Shown here: positions 37,466 through 49,843 of the stretch, in pieces
Layout of the letters: each line of letters starts with the position of its first letter
Numbering within the stretch: the first letter of the stretch is position 1
Origin: Nesterenkonia sp. PF2B19
GTDB taxonomy: Bacteria; Actinomycetota; Actinomycetes; Actinomycetales; Micrococcaceae
Direction of reading: 5' to 3'
Assembly (NCBI RefSeq): GCF_001758425.2
Contig: NZ_MDSS02000017.1
Coordinates: 1-57,364, forward strand
Length of the DNA stretch: 57,364 bases
Notes under the pieces: generated by a model
The model's input: only the letters and a program-made list of their open reading frames with translations
The model's database searches: none
What the model was told of the DNA's origin: nothing
Made by a program: the position numbers and the translations under genes

Positions 37466-38366
37466 ATGACTGAGCCAGCAGCACCCACCCCCGCCACGAC
37501 GCCACCCAGCTGATCGGCCCCCGGGATCTCCACGCGCCCGCGTGCTGATGTCCGGCGGAAGCCGCGGCATCGGGCACGCCATCGCCGTCGCGCTCGCCGG
37601 GCGCGGTGCCCACATCGCCATGCTCGCCAAGACCGACACCCCGCATCCCAAGCTCGCCGGCACCGTCCACACCGCCGTGGCCGACGTCGAGGCCGCCGGA
37701 GGTCGCGGCCTGGCGATCGTCGGGGATCTGCGCGAGGACGCCGACGTGCTCCGCGCCGTGGACACCACGGTCAGCGAGTTCGGTGGCGTGGACATCGTCA
37801 TCAACAACGCGTCGGCCATCGATCTGTCCACCACCGAGGCCCTGGACATGAAGCGCTACGACCTGATGCACGACATCAACGTCCGCGGCACCTTCCACCT
37901 GTCCAAGACGGCGATGCCGCATCTGCGTCAGGCCGCCGCCGACGGCCGCCACGCGCAGATCCTCACCCTGTCTCCGCCGCTGACCGGCGCCGACGGGCGC
38001 CTGGACCCGCAGTGGTTCGGCCGCCACCTGGGCTACACGATGGCCAAGTACGGCATGTCCATGACGACCGCCGGCCTGGCTCAGGAGCTGGCCGCCGACG
38101 GCGTGGACGTGAACTCCCTGTGGCCCGCCACCCTCATCGACACCGCGGCCATCCGGGCGATGCCCGGAGGGGAGGAGATGATCCGTTCGGCCCGCACCCC
38201 GGGAGTGGTCGCGGATGCGGCGCTCGCGCTGCTCTCCGGTGCCGCCGGACGCCGCACCGGAGAATTCCTCACCGACGCGAAGGTGCTGGCCGCCGCGGGC
38301 GTGGAGGACCTCTCCGACTACGCTGTGGAGCACGGGCGCGAGCTCATCCCGGACATCTTCCTCTGA
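37466..38366 (+). CDS. Short-chain dehydrogenase/reductase, HSDL2-like (two frameshifts near the 5' end)
   Basis: NAD(P)-dependent oxidoreductase of the SDR family. The core reads MSGGSRGIGHAIAVAL (cofactor loop), VINNASAIDLS, ILTLSPPLT and the catalytic YTMAKYGMS (Tyr-x3-Lys), the pattern of HSDL2-like enzymes possibly acting on fatty acyl or sterol-like substrates. The ATG at 37466 is preferred because a TAGAAT box (37453-37458) ends 7 nt before it, but two missing bases (about 37487 and 37535) are needed to run PRHDATQLIGPRDLHG into ARVLMSGG. Repaired length 300 residues; a start at 37542 or 37548 would omit the first about 26. It is divergent from accD and upstream of birA. Confidence 0.8.
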
Positions 38367-38461
38367 GCCGCTGACCTCCGGTCGCTCCGGCCGGGTCTCG
38401 GCGCCCGGTCATCAGGTGCCCTCCTACGGCACCGCGCAGCTGCAGGAGGCGGAGGAGCCGC

Positions 38462-39499
38462 ATGACACAGGACAGCACAGGAAGCACAGCGAGCACCGAG
38501 GCCCTCGGCGGCACAGTGAACACCGGCGGCGAGCAGCAGCCGACGACGGCGTCGCCCCTGGACGCCGCGTGGCTGCGTCAGCAGCTGGTCGCCGAGGGCC
38601 CGTACTCCCGGCTGCGGGTGGTCGAGGCTGTCGACTCCACCAACCTGCAGCTCTCTCGGGCGGCCGGGGAGCCGGGCTTCGCCGAGACCTGGCCGCATCT
38701 GTCCGTGCTCACCGCGGAGGAGCAGACGGGGGCCACCGGTCGGCTCGGCCGCGGCTGGTCCTCGCCTCCGCGGACCTCGCTGTCCACCTCCGTGGTGCTG
38801 CGTCCGGGACGCGACGGCGTCGACCCCACGCGCCAGCTGCCCTGGATCTCTTTGGTGGCCGGCCTGAGCCTCGTAGAGGTTCTCCGGGAGCGCCACGGCA
38901 TCCCGGCGCAGCTGAAATGGCCCAACGACGTGCACATCGACGGGCGCAAGATCTCCGGAATCCTGGCGGTGCTGGCGCCCGTCCCTGCGGGCGCCGCCGG
39001 TGGGGTGACCGTGGTGCTGGGGATCGGGATCAACGTGCTGCTGCGCGCCGAGGACCTGCCGACGCCGACGTCCACCTCGGTGCTGCTGGAGCTGGATCGA
39101 CTGGGCGAGGGACGGGCGTCGGCGGCCGGGGCGGGGTCGCCCGACCTCGCGACGCTGCGCACCGAGGTGCTCGCCGCACTGTTGGAGCGTCTGGCGCAGA
39201 ACCTCGCCGACCTGGAGGGCGTTGCGGCCCGCGGCTCCGTGCGGGACAGTGCGCTGGGTGCCCGCGTGCAGGAGGTCATGGACACCCTCGGCCAGGAGGT
39301 GCGTGTGGAGCTGCCCGGTGGGGGAGCCGAAAGCGGCACCGCGGTCGGGCTGCAGGACGACGGCTCCCTGCAGGTGGAGGTCACCCGGCGTCGGAGCGCG
39401 CCGGAGGCGCCGTGGGAGGCGGTGGAGGGCTCGGCGGCGCAGCGGCGACGGCCTTTCTCCGCCGGAGACGTCATCCACCTGCGGCGGGCGCAGGCCTGA
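38462..39499 (+). CDS. birA: Biotin-[acetyl-CoA-carboxylase] ligase
   Basis: Attaches biotin to the BCCP domain encoded by the nearby carboxylase gene. The 345-residue product lacks the N-terminal DNA-binding domain of E. coli BirA, so it is a pure ligase. Family motifs are VEAVDSTNLQL, TGRLGRGWSSPPRTSL (biotin/ATP loop), LKWPNDVHIDGRKISGILA with the catalytic Lys, and GIGINVLL; the C-terminal SH3-like domain follows (GQEVRVELPGG). ATG 38462 is preceded by aggcggaggag. It is intact. Confidence 0.92.
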   Translation: MTQDSTGSTASTEALGGTVNTGGEQQPTTASPLDAAWLRQQLVAEGPYSRLRVVEAVDSTNLQLSRAAGEPGFAETWPHLSVLTAEEQTGATGRLGRGWSSPPRTSLSTSVVLRPGRDGVDPTRQLPWISLVAGLSLVEVLRERHGIPAQLKWPNDVHIDGRKISGILAVLAPVPAGAAGGVTVVLGIGINVLLRAEDLPTPTSTSVLLELDRLGEGRASAAGAGSPDLATLRTEVLAALLERLAQNLADLEGVAARGSVRDSALGARVQEVMDTLGQEVRVELPGGGAESGTAVGLQDDGSLQVEVTRRRSAPEAPWEAVEGSAAQRRRPFSAGDVIHLRRAQA

Positions 39500-39509
39500 G
39501 ACCCACGGG

Positions 39510-39515
39510 TAGACT
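39510..39515 (+). promoter_or_regulatory. -10 box upstream of the PH-like protein gene
   Basis: TAGACT, starting 11 nt after the birA stop, with about 60 nt to the next start codon, which here has a ribosome site (cggaggacgag). No strong -35 is visible. Confidence 0.4.
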
Positions 39516-39582
39516 GGCCGCGGACCTCGCCGGACCGGCGGCACAGGTCTGACCTGATCAGAGCGGAGGACGAGGGCACGCG

Positions 39583-40212
39583 ATGAAGCTGAAGCTCGTG
39601 GACGGCGAACAGGTCGTCGTGCGCACACGCGCTCATCTTCGTGCGCTGATCCCGGCCCTGGTGAACCTGCTCGTCACGGTCACCGTGATGAGCTTCCTCC
39701 TCGGCTACGTGTCCCGCGGTTCGCAGCCGGAGTTCATCCGGTACTACAGCCACATCGGGGTGTTCCTGATCTGGGTGGCCGGCGGTCTGGTCCTGGTGCT
39801 CGGTACGCTCCGCCCCCTGCTGCGGTGGGCGCTGCGGCACACCTACCTCACCACGTTGCGGGTGGTGCAGAAGAACATCCTCGGCGCCCCTCAGCCGGTG
39901 GTGGTGCCGCTGGGGCTGATGTCCGAGGTGCAGCTGAAGCAGTCGCGGCTGCAGGCCGTCCAGGGAGCCGGCGATCTGGTGCTGCTGCACGGCGCCTACG
40001 GTCAGCAGCAGCGCACGGTGCTGACAGACATGCCGGACGTCGAGCACTTCCACACGGTCATGGCCGAGGAGCTGAGCACCTACCGGCAGGCCGCCGCCCG
40101 GCAGCACGCCGCCCAGCAGTCCCCCCATCCTCAGGGGCACTCCTCCCCGCCGGGCACTGCGGCGCCCCGGCAGCAGCCACGATTCGGACAGTCTCCGGGA
40201 CAGGCGGTGTGA
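39583..40212 (+). CDS. PH-like domain membrane protein
   Basis: Small integral membrane protein of 209 residues with two transmembrane helices (LIPALVNLLVTVTVMSFLLGYV and IGVFLIWVAGGLVLVLGTL) followed by a bacterial PH-like domain (YLTTLRVVQKNILG, VPLGLMSEVQLKQSRLQ, DLVLLHGAYGQQQRTVL, DMPDVEHFHTVMAEEL) and a Gln/His/Pro-rich tail. This type is common in actinobacteria next to birA or purK; its role is unknown, though a membrane scaffold is likely. The adenylate cyclase gene starts 2 nt after its stop. Confidence 0.83.
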   Translation: MKLKLVDGEQVVVRTRAHLRALIPALVNLLVTVTVMSFLLGYVSRGSQPEFIRYYSHIGVFLIWVAGGLVLVLGTLRPLLRWALRHTYLTTLRVVQKNILGAPQPVVVPLGLMSEVQLKQSRLQAVQGAGDLVLLHGAYGQQQRTVLTDMPDVEHFHTVMAEELSTYRQAAARQHAAQQSPHPQGHSSPPGTAAPRQQPRFGQSPGQAV

Positions 40213-40214
40213 CC

Positions 40215-42014
40215 ATGGTCGATGAGTCTCGAGACGAGTCCGCCCGGCGTCAGACCGGTCCCCAGGAGAGCCCGGCCGAGCATGGGCGGCTCGCCTGGGA
40301 GCGGGCCCGCCGGCGCGGCTTCGGCGCCCCGGAAGGCGATTCCGGAGACGCGTCCACGCCCCCGGAGGACCCCCCGCCACGACGTCGACGCGGATCCCGG
40401 GGCCCACAGTCTGACCGGTGAGACCGGGGAGATCGACCGCGACGCCGTCGGGTACACCGACGAGCAGCTCGCCGCCGCCCGTCCGACTGGTCCGACTTCC
40501 CGTCCCCGCGGCCCGTCACCACGCCGAGCCTGCACACCGGAGAGATCGCCCTGCCCCGCCCCGCGGCGGCCGTGCCCGGTGGGGTGCGCGCGCGCCCGGG
40601 GACTCACCCGCCGCCACTGCCCCCACGCCTCCGGCTCCCCCTGCTCCGGACGCCGGCCCACACAGTTCTGGTGAGGGCGGTTCTGGTGAGGGACGTGCAC
40701 GGGAAGGCGGTCCGTCGTCCGAGCCGGCGCCGGTGGCGCACACCCCGCATGACCCCGGAGACGAGAGGTCGGGACGTCCCGCGGGCCGGACCCGCGCTGA
40801 GGCCCGTTCGGCCGCACGGTCAGCGGCCTCAGCGGCCTCAGCGGCCTCGGCCCCCTCGGCCCCCTCGGCCCCGGCGGGTGCCGCCGTCGTCGTCGTCGGG
40901 ATCCGCGCCGGACGGCTGGGAGCGGGCGCCGGAGACTGCTGCGATCCCGATCCCCACGGTGGAGCAGCAGGACTGGCACCGCGGCATCCGGGACCTGGAA
41001 CGCCGGCTGCTCGGTGCCGAGCGCACCCTGACCTACCGGGAGATGGCCCGCGAGCTCGGCGTCTCCACCCACGCCGCCCGCAAGCTGTGGCGCGCCCTGG
41101 GCTTCCCCAACCTGGACGACGACGTCAAGGCGTTCACCGACGCCGACGTCGAGGCGCTGTCCACGATGATCTCGCTGGTGCGCGACGGCCACCTCAACGA
41201 GGAGACCGCGATCTCGCTGACCCGTTCGGTGGGCCAGATGACCGACCGCATGGTGGTCTGGCAGATCGAGGCGCTGGTGGAGGACAAGATCGCCAACCAG
41301 CAGCTCTCCGACGCCACGGCACGGACCCAGGTGGTGGAGACCCTGCCGGAGCTGATCGCGCCGATCGAGAGCCTCATGAGCTACGCCTGGCGCCGGCAGC
41401 TCTCCGCGGCGCTGCAGCGGCTCACTGTGCGAGTGGAGTCCGGGCTGGCCGCCACCGCCCAGGGCCGGGACGGCTCCGAGCACGACTCTCCGCTGCCGCT
41501 GGCCCGTGCCGTCGGCTTCGCGGACCTCGTCTCCTACACCTCGCTGTCCCGCACCATGAACGAACGCACTCTGGCGCAGACCGTGCAGCGTTTCGAGTCC
41601 CGCTGCGCGGAGATCATCTCCATCGGCGGCGGTCGGCTCGTCAAGACCGTCGGCGACGAAGTCCTGTTCAACGCCGAGACCCCGGAGGCCGGTGCGGAGA
41701 TCGCACTGGCCCTGGCCGAGACGATCGCCGCCGACGACGTCCTGCCCCAGGCCCGGGTGTCCGTGGTCTGGGGGCGCGTGCTGTCCCGGATGGGCGACAT
41801 CTATGGGCCCACCGTGAACCTCGCGGCCCGGCTCACGGCCCTGGCCGATCCCGGCACCATCCTGGTGGACTCCGTCACGGCCCGGGCTCTGGAGTCCGAG
41901 GACGACTACCTGCTGGTCCCGCAGCCGCCGCGGATCGTGCGCGGGTTCGGGGAGGTGCAGCCGCACATGCTGCTGCGCGCCGGCGGCACGGGGATCGTCC
42001 TGGAGAACTCCTGA
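40215..42014 (+). CDS. Class III adenylate cyclase, Rv1264-like (several frameshifts in the N-terminal linker)
   Basis: Makes cAMP from ATP. From about 40940 one frame holds a regulatory domain of the Ad_Cy_reg type (GIRDLERRLLGAERTLTYREMARELGVS...), then the cyclase domain: FADLVSYTSLSR (metal Asp), GGRLVKTVGDEVLF (metal Asp, adenine-selecting Lys), GRVLSRMGDIYGPTVNLAARL (adenine-binding Asp, transition-state Asn and Arg). This C-terminal part is convincing. The N-terminal 240 codons are low-complexity; the natural reading seems to move through three frames (VDESRDESARRQTG; then GEIDRDAVGYTDEQLAAARP; then DWSDFPSPRP; then PDAGPHSSGEGGSGEG; then SAPDGWERAPETA), needing about six missing bases in at least four places. 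In Rv1264 the regulatory domain senses pH. Confidence 0.85.
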
Positions 42015-42130
42015 GCTCTCGTCGCGGCTGTGGAACGTGACCTCATCGTGACATGATGGTCTGGTGACCCGGCGCACCCTCGCGCCGCACGGATCTCCCG
42101 CACCCACTGACCGAAGGGCACCAGACGACC

Positions 42131-42879
42131 ATGGACGACGAGCAGCAGCCGCGCCCGGACCACGGGCTCTACCTGGACTACGGGTACGGCTCGCACGTCG
42201 GTCTGCGCCGTGAGCTCAATGAGGACTCGTCGGTGGTCACCGACTCGCTGTTCGCCGTCGCGGACGGCATGGGCGGCCACGAGGCCGGCGAGGTGGCCTC
42301 CGCCCTGGCGGTGCAGGCGCTCGCCGAGGCTGGGACCCCGCTCCGGGGCCGATCACCCGGGTGGAGCTGCAGGCCTGCCTGGACGACGCCGACGAGCGGA
42401 TCCGCGAGGCCACCGACGCCAAGGCCGGCACCACGCTGACCGGCGCGGTGCTGGTGGAGGCCGGCCAGCGGCTGCAGTGGCTGGTGTTCAACATCGGTGA
42501 CTCGCGCACCTATCTGCACCAGGACGGGCGGCTGCGTCAGCTGACCCGCGACCACTCGCAGGTCCAGGAGATGTTCGAGTCCGGGATGATCACCGCCGAG
42601 GAGCTCCGCGACCACCCGAACCGCAACGTCATCACCCGCGCCCTCGGTGCCGGCGACCTGTTCAGCGGCGATTACACGATGGCGCCGGTGGAGGCCGGCC
42701 AGCGGCTGCTGATCTGCTCCGACGGGCTCACCGGAGAGCTGACCGACCAGCAGATCGCCGACATCCTCGACGCCGGACGCTCCCCCCAGGACACCGTGGA
42801 CTGGCTGATCCACCAGGCGCTGCGCGAAGGCGGCCGGGACAACGTCACCGTGATCGTGGTGGACGTCCGCGAGGGTTGA
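42131..42879 (+). CDS. PP2C-type serine/threonine phosphatase (one frameshift in the sequence)
   Basis: Mn/Mg-dependent phosphatase that would oppose Ser/Thr kinases of the PknB type. ATG 42131. The N-part has [16 protein letters not shown] and [16 protein letters not shown] with the metal-binding Asp/Gly; the C-part has [49 protein letters not shown] and [11 protein letters not shown]. The halves are joined at about 42347 (ctccggggcc, expected one more G), giving [21 protein letters not shown]. Repaired length 249 residues. It has no transmembrane segment. It follows the cyclase gene by 117 nt, in the same direction, so the two signalling genes may be linked. Confidence 0.9.
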
Positions 42880-42940
42880 GTCCCGCCGACCCTGCTCGCG
42901 GATCCTGCTCGCGGATCCGGAAGGTGCCGCACCGCGCGCC

Positions 42941-46258
<3,318 letters not shown>

Positions 46259-46337
46259 GACCCGGCACGACGCCCGGCTCATCAGGAGTCACATCACGTG
46301 CACCACACATCATCGACGAGGGTTGGGAGACCACATC

Positions 46338-47288
46338 GTGACCGCTGCGCATCAGCTGCTGGACATCGCCCGCGAGGCCGCCGCCGCCGGAGCCGCCGTG
46401 CTGGCCGGGCGGGACGACGTCGCGCCCTCCGGACTGGCCCTGGGCAGTGACGGGGTGGAGACCAAGAGCTCGGAGTCCGACCTGGTGACCGACTTCGACC
46501 GTCGTGCCGAGCAGGCCGTGCGCACGGTGCTGCGGCGTCGGCGCCCTGAGGACACGGTCACGGGGGAGGAGTACGGCACCGTCGCCCCCGACGGCGCCAC
46601 CGGCTACCGCTGGTCGATCGACCCGCTCGACGGAACCACCAACTTCGTGCGCGGCATCCTCTACTACGGCACCTCGGTGGCGGTGCAGGGCCCCGACGGT
46701 CAGTGGCTGGTCGGCGTCGTCCATGCTCCCGGGCTGCGCCGCCTCTGGTGGGCCTCGCGCGACGGCGGGGCGTTCACCTCTCGTCTCGACGGGGAGGGAC
46801 CCGGTCGGCCGATCGGGGATCCGGTGCGTCTGCGCGGCCCGCGGGGCAGCCTGTCCGCGGGTCTGCTCTCGACCGGCTTCGGCTACGACCCCGAACGGCG
46901 CGCTCAGCAGACCGCCGCCGTCGCCGCCATGCTCGACAGCTTCGGCAATCTGCGGCGCCTCGGGGCAGCGGCCCTGGACATCTGCATGGTCGCTGACGGC
47001 ACGGTGGAGGCCTTCGCGGAGTTCGGCATCCAGGAGCACGACTGGTCCGCCGCCGCACTGATCGCCGAGGAGGCCGGGGTGCCGGTGCGGCGCCCGGCCG
47101 TGGCGGACAGCTCGGTGCGGGGAGACTGGTGTCTCATCGGAGACATCGGCATCCCCCATACGCGGCTGCGCCCGCTGCCCATCGGCCTCGCCGAGGAACA
47201 GGCACAGGACGGGCAGGCGGACGACGAGCGGGCGGACGACGGGCGGGCGCAGGATGGGAAGGTGCCGGGAGAAGGCGCTGCCCGATGA
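46338..47288 (+). CDS. Inositol monophosphatase family protein
   Basis: Mg-dependent, Li-sensitive type phosphatase; in actinobacteria relatives act on inositol phosphate, histidinol phosphate or fructose bisphosphate. GTG 46338 starts VTAAHQLLDIAREAAAAGA. Motif A is GEEYG, motif B IDPLDGTTNFVRG and motif C HDWSAAALIAEEAG. The last about 35 residues are Asp/Gly/Gln-rich repeats (QDGQADDERADDGRAQDG), probably disordered. The stop overlaps the GNAT gene by ATGA. Which substrate applies cannot be decided from sequence. Confidence 0.87.
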   Translation: MTAAHQLLDIAREAAAAGAAVLAGRDDVAPSGLALGSDGVETKSSESDLVTDFDRRAEQAVRTVLRRRRPEDTVTGEEYGTVAPDGATGYRWSIDPLDGTTNFVRGILYYGTSVAVQGPDGQWLVGVVHAPGLRRLWWASRDGGAFTSRLDGEGPGRPIGDPVRLRGPRGSLSAGLLSTGFGYDPERRAQQTAAVAAMLDSFGNLRRLGAAALDICMVADGTVEAFAEFGIQEHDWSAAALIAEEAGVPVRRPAVADSSVRGDWCLIGDIGIPHTRLRPLPIGLAEEQAQDGQADDERADDGRAQDGKVPGEGAAR

Positions 47289-47860
47289 CCGGCCAGTTCC
47301 TCGAAGACGGTGCCGCGCCGGAGCGTTCTTCCACTCTCCCTGAGGCGGTGATCCGTCCGGCCCGGCTCGACGATCATGCCCGTATCGGCGAGCTCACCGT
47401 CGCAGCCTATGTCGACGGCGGTCATCTGTCGGCGGATGATCCCTACATCTCCCAGCTGGCCGACGTCGCCTACCGAGCGGAGCATGGCGAGCTGATCGTG
47501 GCCGAGGTCGACGGCGTGGTCGCCGCCTCCGCCGTCATCGCCTGGCCCGGCGACGCGCTCGCCGAGCTCGCCCGCGGCACCGAGATGGAGTTCCGGATGC
47601 TCTCGGTGGCGCCCGCGTTCCAGGGCCGGGGGATCGCCCGGACCATGGTGCGGCACCTCATCGGCCGGGCGGAGCAGGCCGGTGCGGAGGGCATCGTGCT
47701 GTGCAGTCTGGTCTCCATGACCGCGGCCCACCGGCTGTACCGCTCCGAAGGATTCGTCGAGGACCCGAGCCGGGACCTGGTGATCACCCGGGAGCAGCAC
47801 GGCAAGGACGCCCGCTTCCCGTTCTTCGGACGCCCCGTAGGCCGCCTGAGATCGCCCTGA
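47285..47860 (+). CDS. GNAT family N-acetyltransferase
   Basis: Acetyl-CoA-dependent acyltransferase of unknown substrate, 191 residues. VIRPARLDDHARIGELTVAAY begins the fold, EFRMLSVAPAFQGRGIARTMV is the acetyl-CoA motif and AAHRLYRSEGFVEDP the last strand region. The start lies in the stop of the phosphatase gene (ATGA), so translation is probably coupled. It is intact. Confidence 0.87.
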   Translation: MTGQFLEDGAAPERSSTLPEAVIRPARLDDHARIGELTVAAYVDGGHLSADDPYISQLADVAYRAEHGELIVAEVDGVVAASAVIAWPGDALAELARGTEMEFRMLSVAPAFQGRGIARTMVRHLIGRAEQAGAEGIVLCSLVSMTAAHRLYRSEGFVEDPSRDLVITREQHGKDARFPFFGRPVGRLRSP

Positions 47861-47912
47861 ACCTGGCCTGGGCCGGGCACGGAGTCCGACCGTCCCCGTC
47901 AGGTGCCTCGAC

Positions 47913-47918
47913 TAGACT
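47913..47918 (+). promoter_or_regulatory. -10 box of the gatCAB operon
   Basis: TAGACT, enclosed by gtccccg (47892-47898) and cggggac (47921-47927), an inverted repeat over the core promoter. Transcription would start near 47925, leaving a leader of about 45 nt with an aggag site before gatC. Confidence 0.5.
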
Positions 47919-47969
47919 GTCGGGGACTTCGAAATCCACGTGTGAACCCCACGACCCCGTAGGAGCTGC

Positions 47970-48266
47970 ATGTCTGAGATCTCGCGCGCCGACGTCGAGC
48001 ATCTGGCCACACTTGCACATATCAGCATGACCGAGGAGGAGCTGACGACGATGGCCGGCGAGCTGGCCGTCATCGTGGACTCCGTGAAGAAGGTGTCCGA
48101 GGCGGTCTCCGAGGACGTGCCCGCCACCAGCCACCCGCTGCCGCTGACCAACGTCTTCCGTGAGGACGTCGTCGGCGAGGTCTTCACCGAGGAGCAGTCT
48201 CTGCTCAACGCCCCCGACGCCGAGGACGGGCGATTCAAGGTTCCGGCGATCCTGGACGAGGAGTGA
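47970..48266 (+). CDS. gatC: Asp-tRNA(Asn)/Glu-tRNA(Gln) amidotransferase subunit C
   Basis: Small subunit that ties GatA to GatB in the amidotransferase that corrects misacylated Glu-tRNA(Gln) or Asp-tRNA(Asn). The 98-residue protein has [30 protein letters not shown] and the C-terminal [19 protein letters not shown], all typical. aggag precedes ATG 47970. gatA follows after 8 nt. It is intact. Confidence 0.94.
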   Translation: MSEISRADVEHLATLAHISMTEEELTTMAGELAVIVDSVKKVSEAVSEDVPATSHPLPLTNVFREDVVGEVFTEEQSLLNAPDAEDGRFKVPAILDEE

Positions 48267-48274
48267 GGCTGACC

Positions 48275-49835
48275 ATGACTGAGCTGATCCGACTGACCGC
48301 CGCTCAGATGGCGGAGAAGCTGCGCGCCGGGGAGATCACCTCCACCGAGCTCGTGCAGGCCCACCTGGACCGCATCGCCGCCGTCGACGGCGGGGACCGC
48401 GGCATCAACGCCTTCCTCCACGTCTCCGCCGAGGAGGCCCTGGACACCGCCGCCGAAGTGGACAAGATCCGCGCCGCCGGAGGTGGTGACGCCGAGGCGC
48501 TGCACCCGCTGGCCGGGGTGCCCATTGCGATCAAGGACCTGATCGTGACCGTCGGGCAGCCCACCACGGCCGGCTCGAAGATGCTCGAGGGCTGGATGAG
48601 CCCCTATGACGCCACCGTCATCGAGAAGATCCGGGCCGCCCGGCTGCCGATCCTGGGCAAGACCAACCTCGACGAGTTCGCGATGGGCTCCTCCACGGAG
48701 CACTCCGCCTACGGTGTGACCCGCAACCCGTGGGACCTGGACCGCATCCCGGGCGGCTCGGGCGGAGGCTCGAGGCCGCCGTCGCCGCCTTCGAGGCCCC
48801 GCTGGCCCTGGGGACGGACACCGGCGGTTCCATCCGGCAGCCCGGGGCGGTGACCGGCACCGTGGGCACCAAGCCCACCTACGGCTCGGTCTCCCGCTAC
48901 GGGGCCATCGCCATGGCGTCCTCGCTGGACCAGATCGGCCCGGTGGCCCGGACCACCGAGGACGCCGCGCTGCTGCATGCGCTCATCGCCGGCCACGACC
49001 CGAAGGACTCCACCTCCCTGACGGATGAGGTGCCGGACTTCGCCCAGGCGGCCCGCCGGGTGGACGTGACGGGCCTGAAGGTCGGCGTCATCCGGCAGCT
49101 GCAGGGGGAGGGCTACCAGCAGGGCGTGCTCGCCCGCTTCCAGGAGGCCCTGGACGCGCTGCGTGAGGCCGGTGCGGAGATCGTGGAGGTCGACTGCCCC
49201 AGCTTCGAGCATGCGCTGAGCGCCTACTACCTCATCATGCCCTCGGAAGCCTCTTCCAACCTCGCCCGCTATGACGGTGTGCGCTACGGCCACCGTGTGC
49301 TCCCCGAGGACGGGCCGCTGACGATCGAACGCGTCATGGGGGCGACCCGCGCCGCCGGCTTCGGGGACGAGGTCAAGCGCCGCATCGTGCTGGGCACCTA
49401 CGCCCTGTCGGCCGGCTACTACGACGCCTACTACGGCTCGGCGCAGAAGGTCCGCACCCTCATCCAGCAGGACTTCGAGGCCGCCTTCGAGCAGGCCGAC
49501 GTGCTGATCTCCCCGACCTCGCCCACCGTGGCGTTCCGGCTGGGGGAGAAGCTCGACGACCCGCTGGCCATGTACCTCAACGACGTGGCCACCATCCCGG
49601 CGAACCTGGCCGGTGTCCCGGGCATCTCGGTGCCCGGCGGGCTGGCCGACGACGCGCCGGCGGCCAGCTGCCGGTGGGCATCCAGTTCCTCGCGCCCGCC
49701 CGTGAGGACGCCCGGGTCTACCACGCCGGTGCGGCCCTGGAGCGTCTGCTCACCGCCGACGCCGAACCGCTGTGGGCCCAGATCCCCGAGCTGGCCGCCG
49801 AGCCCGCCGTCACGGCCCAGACTGCAGGAGAGTGA
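48275..49835 (+). CDS. gatA: Asp-tRNA(Asn)/Glu-tRNA(Gln) amidotransferase subunit A (two frameshifts in the sequence)
   Basis: Glutaminase/amidase subunit that releases ammonia from glutamine. ATG 48275 starts [20 protein letters not shown]. The amidase-signature triad is seen as Lys in GVPIAIKDL, Ser in [11 protein letters not shown] and the bridging Ser of GGSGGGS. The frame breaks at about 48774 (ctcgaggccgcc, one base missing) and at about 49657 (gacgcgccgg, expected gacgcgcccgg), after which [23 protein letters not shown] continues to the stop. The repaired length is 520 residues. GatA is essential where GlnRS is absent, so these are very probably sequence errors. Confidence 0.92.
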
Positions 49836-49843
49836 GGACACCT

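Noticed and set aside
40131-42107. 658-codon minus-strand frame opposite the cyclase
   Set aside because: Shadow of the conserved cyclase domain; no family features.
48275-49835. Pseudogene status of gatA and the other interrupted genes
   Set aside because: The reading is conserved on both sides of each break, including active-site residues, and several genes are indispensable.
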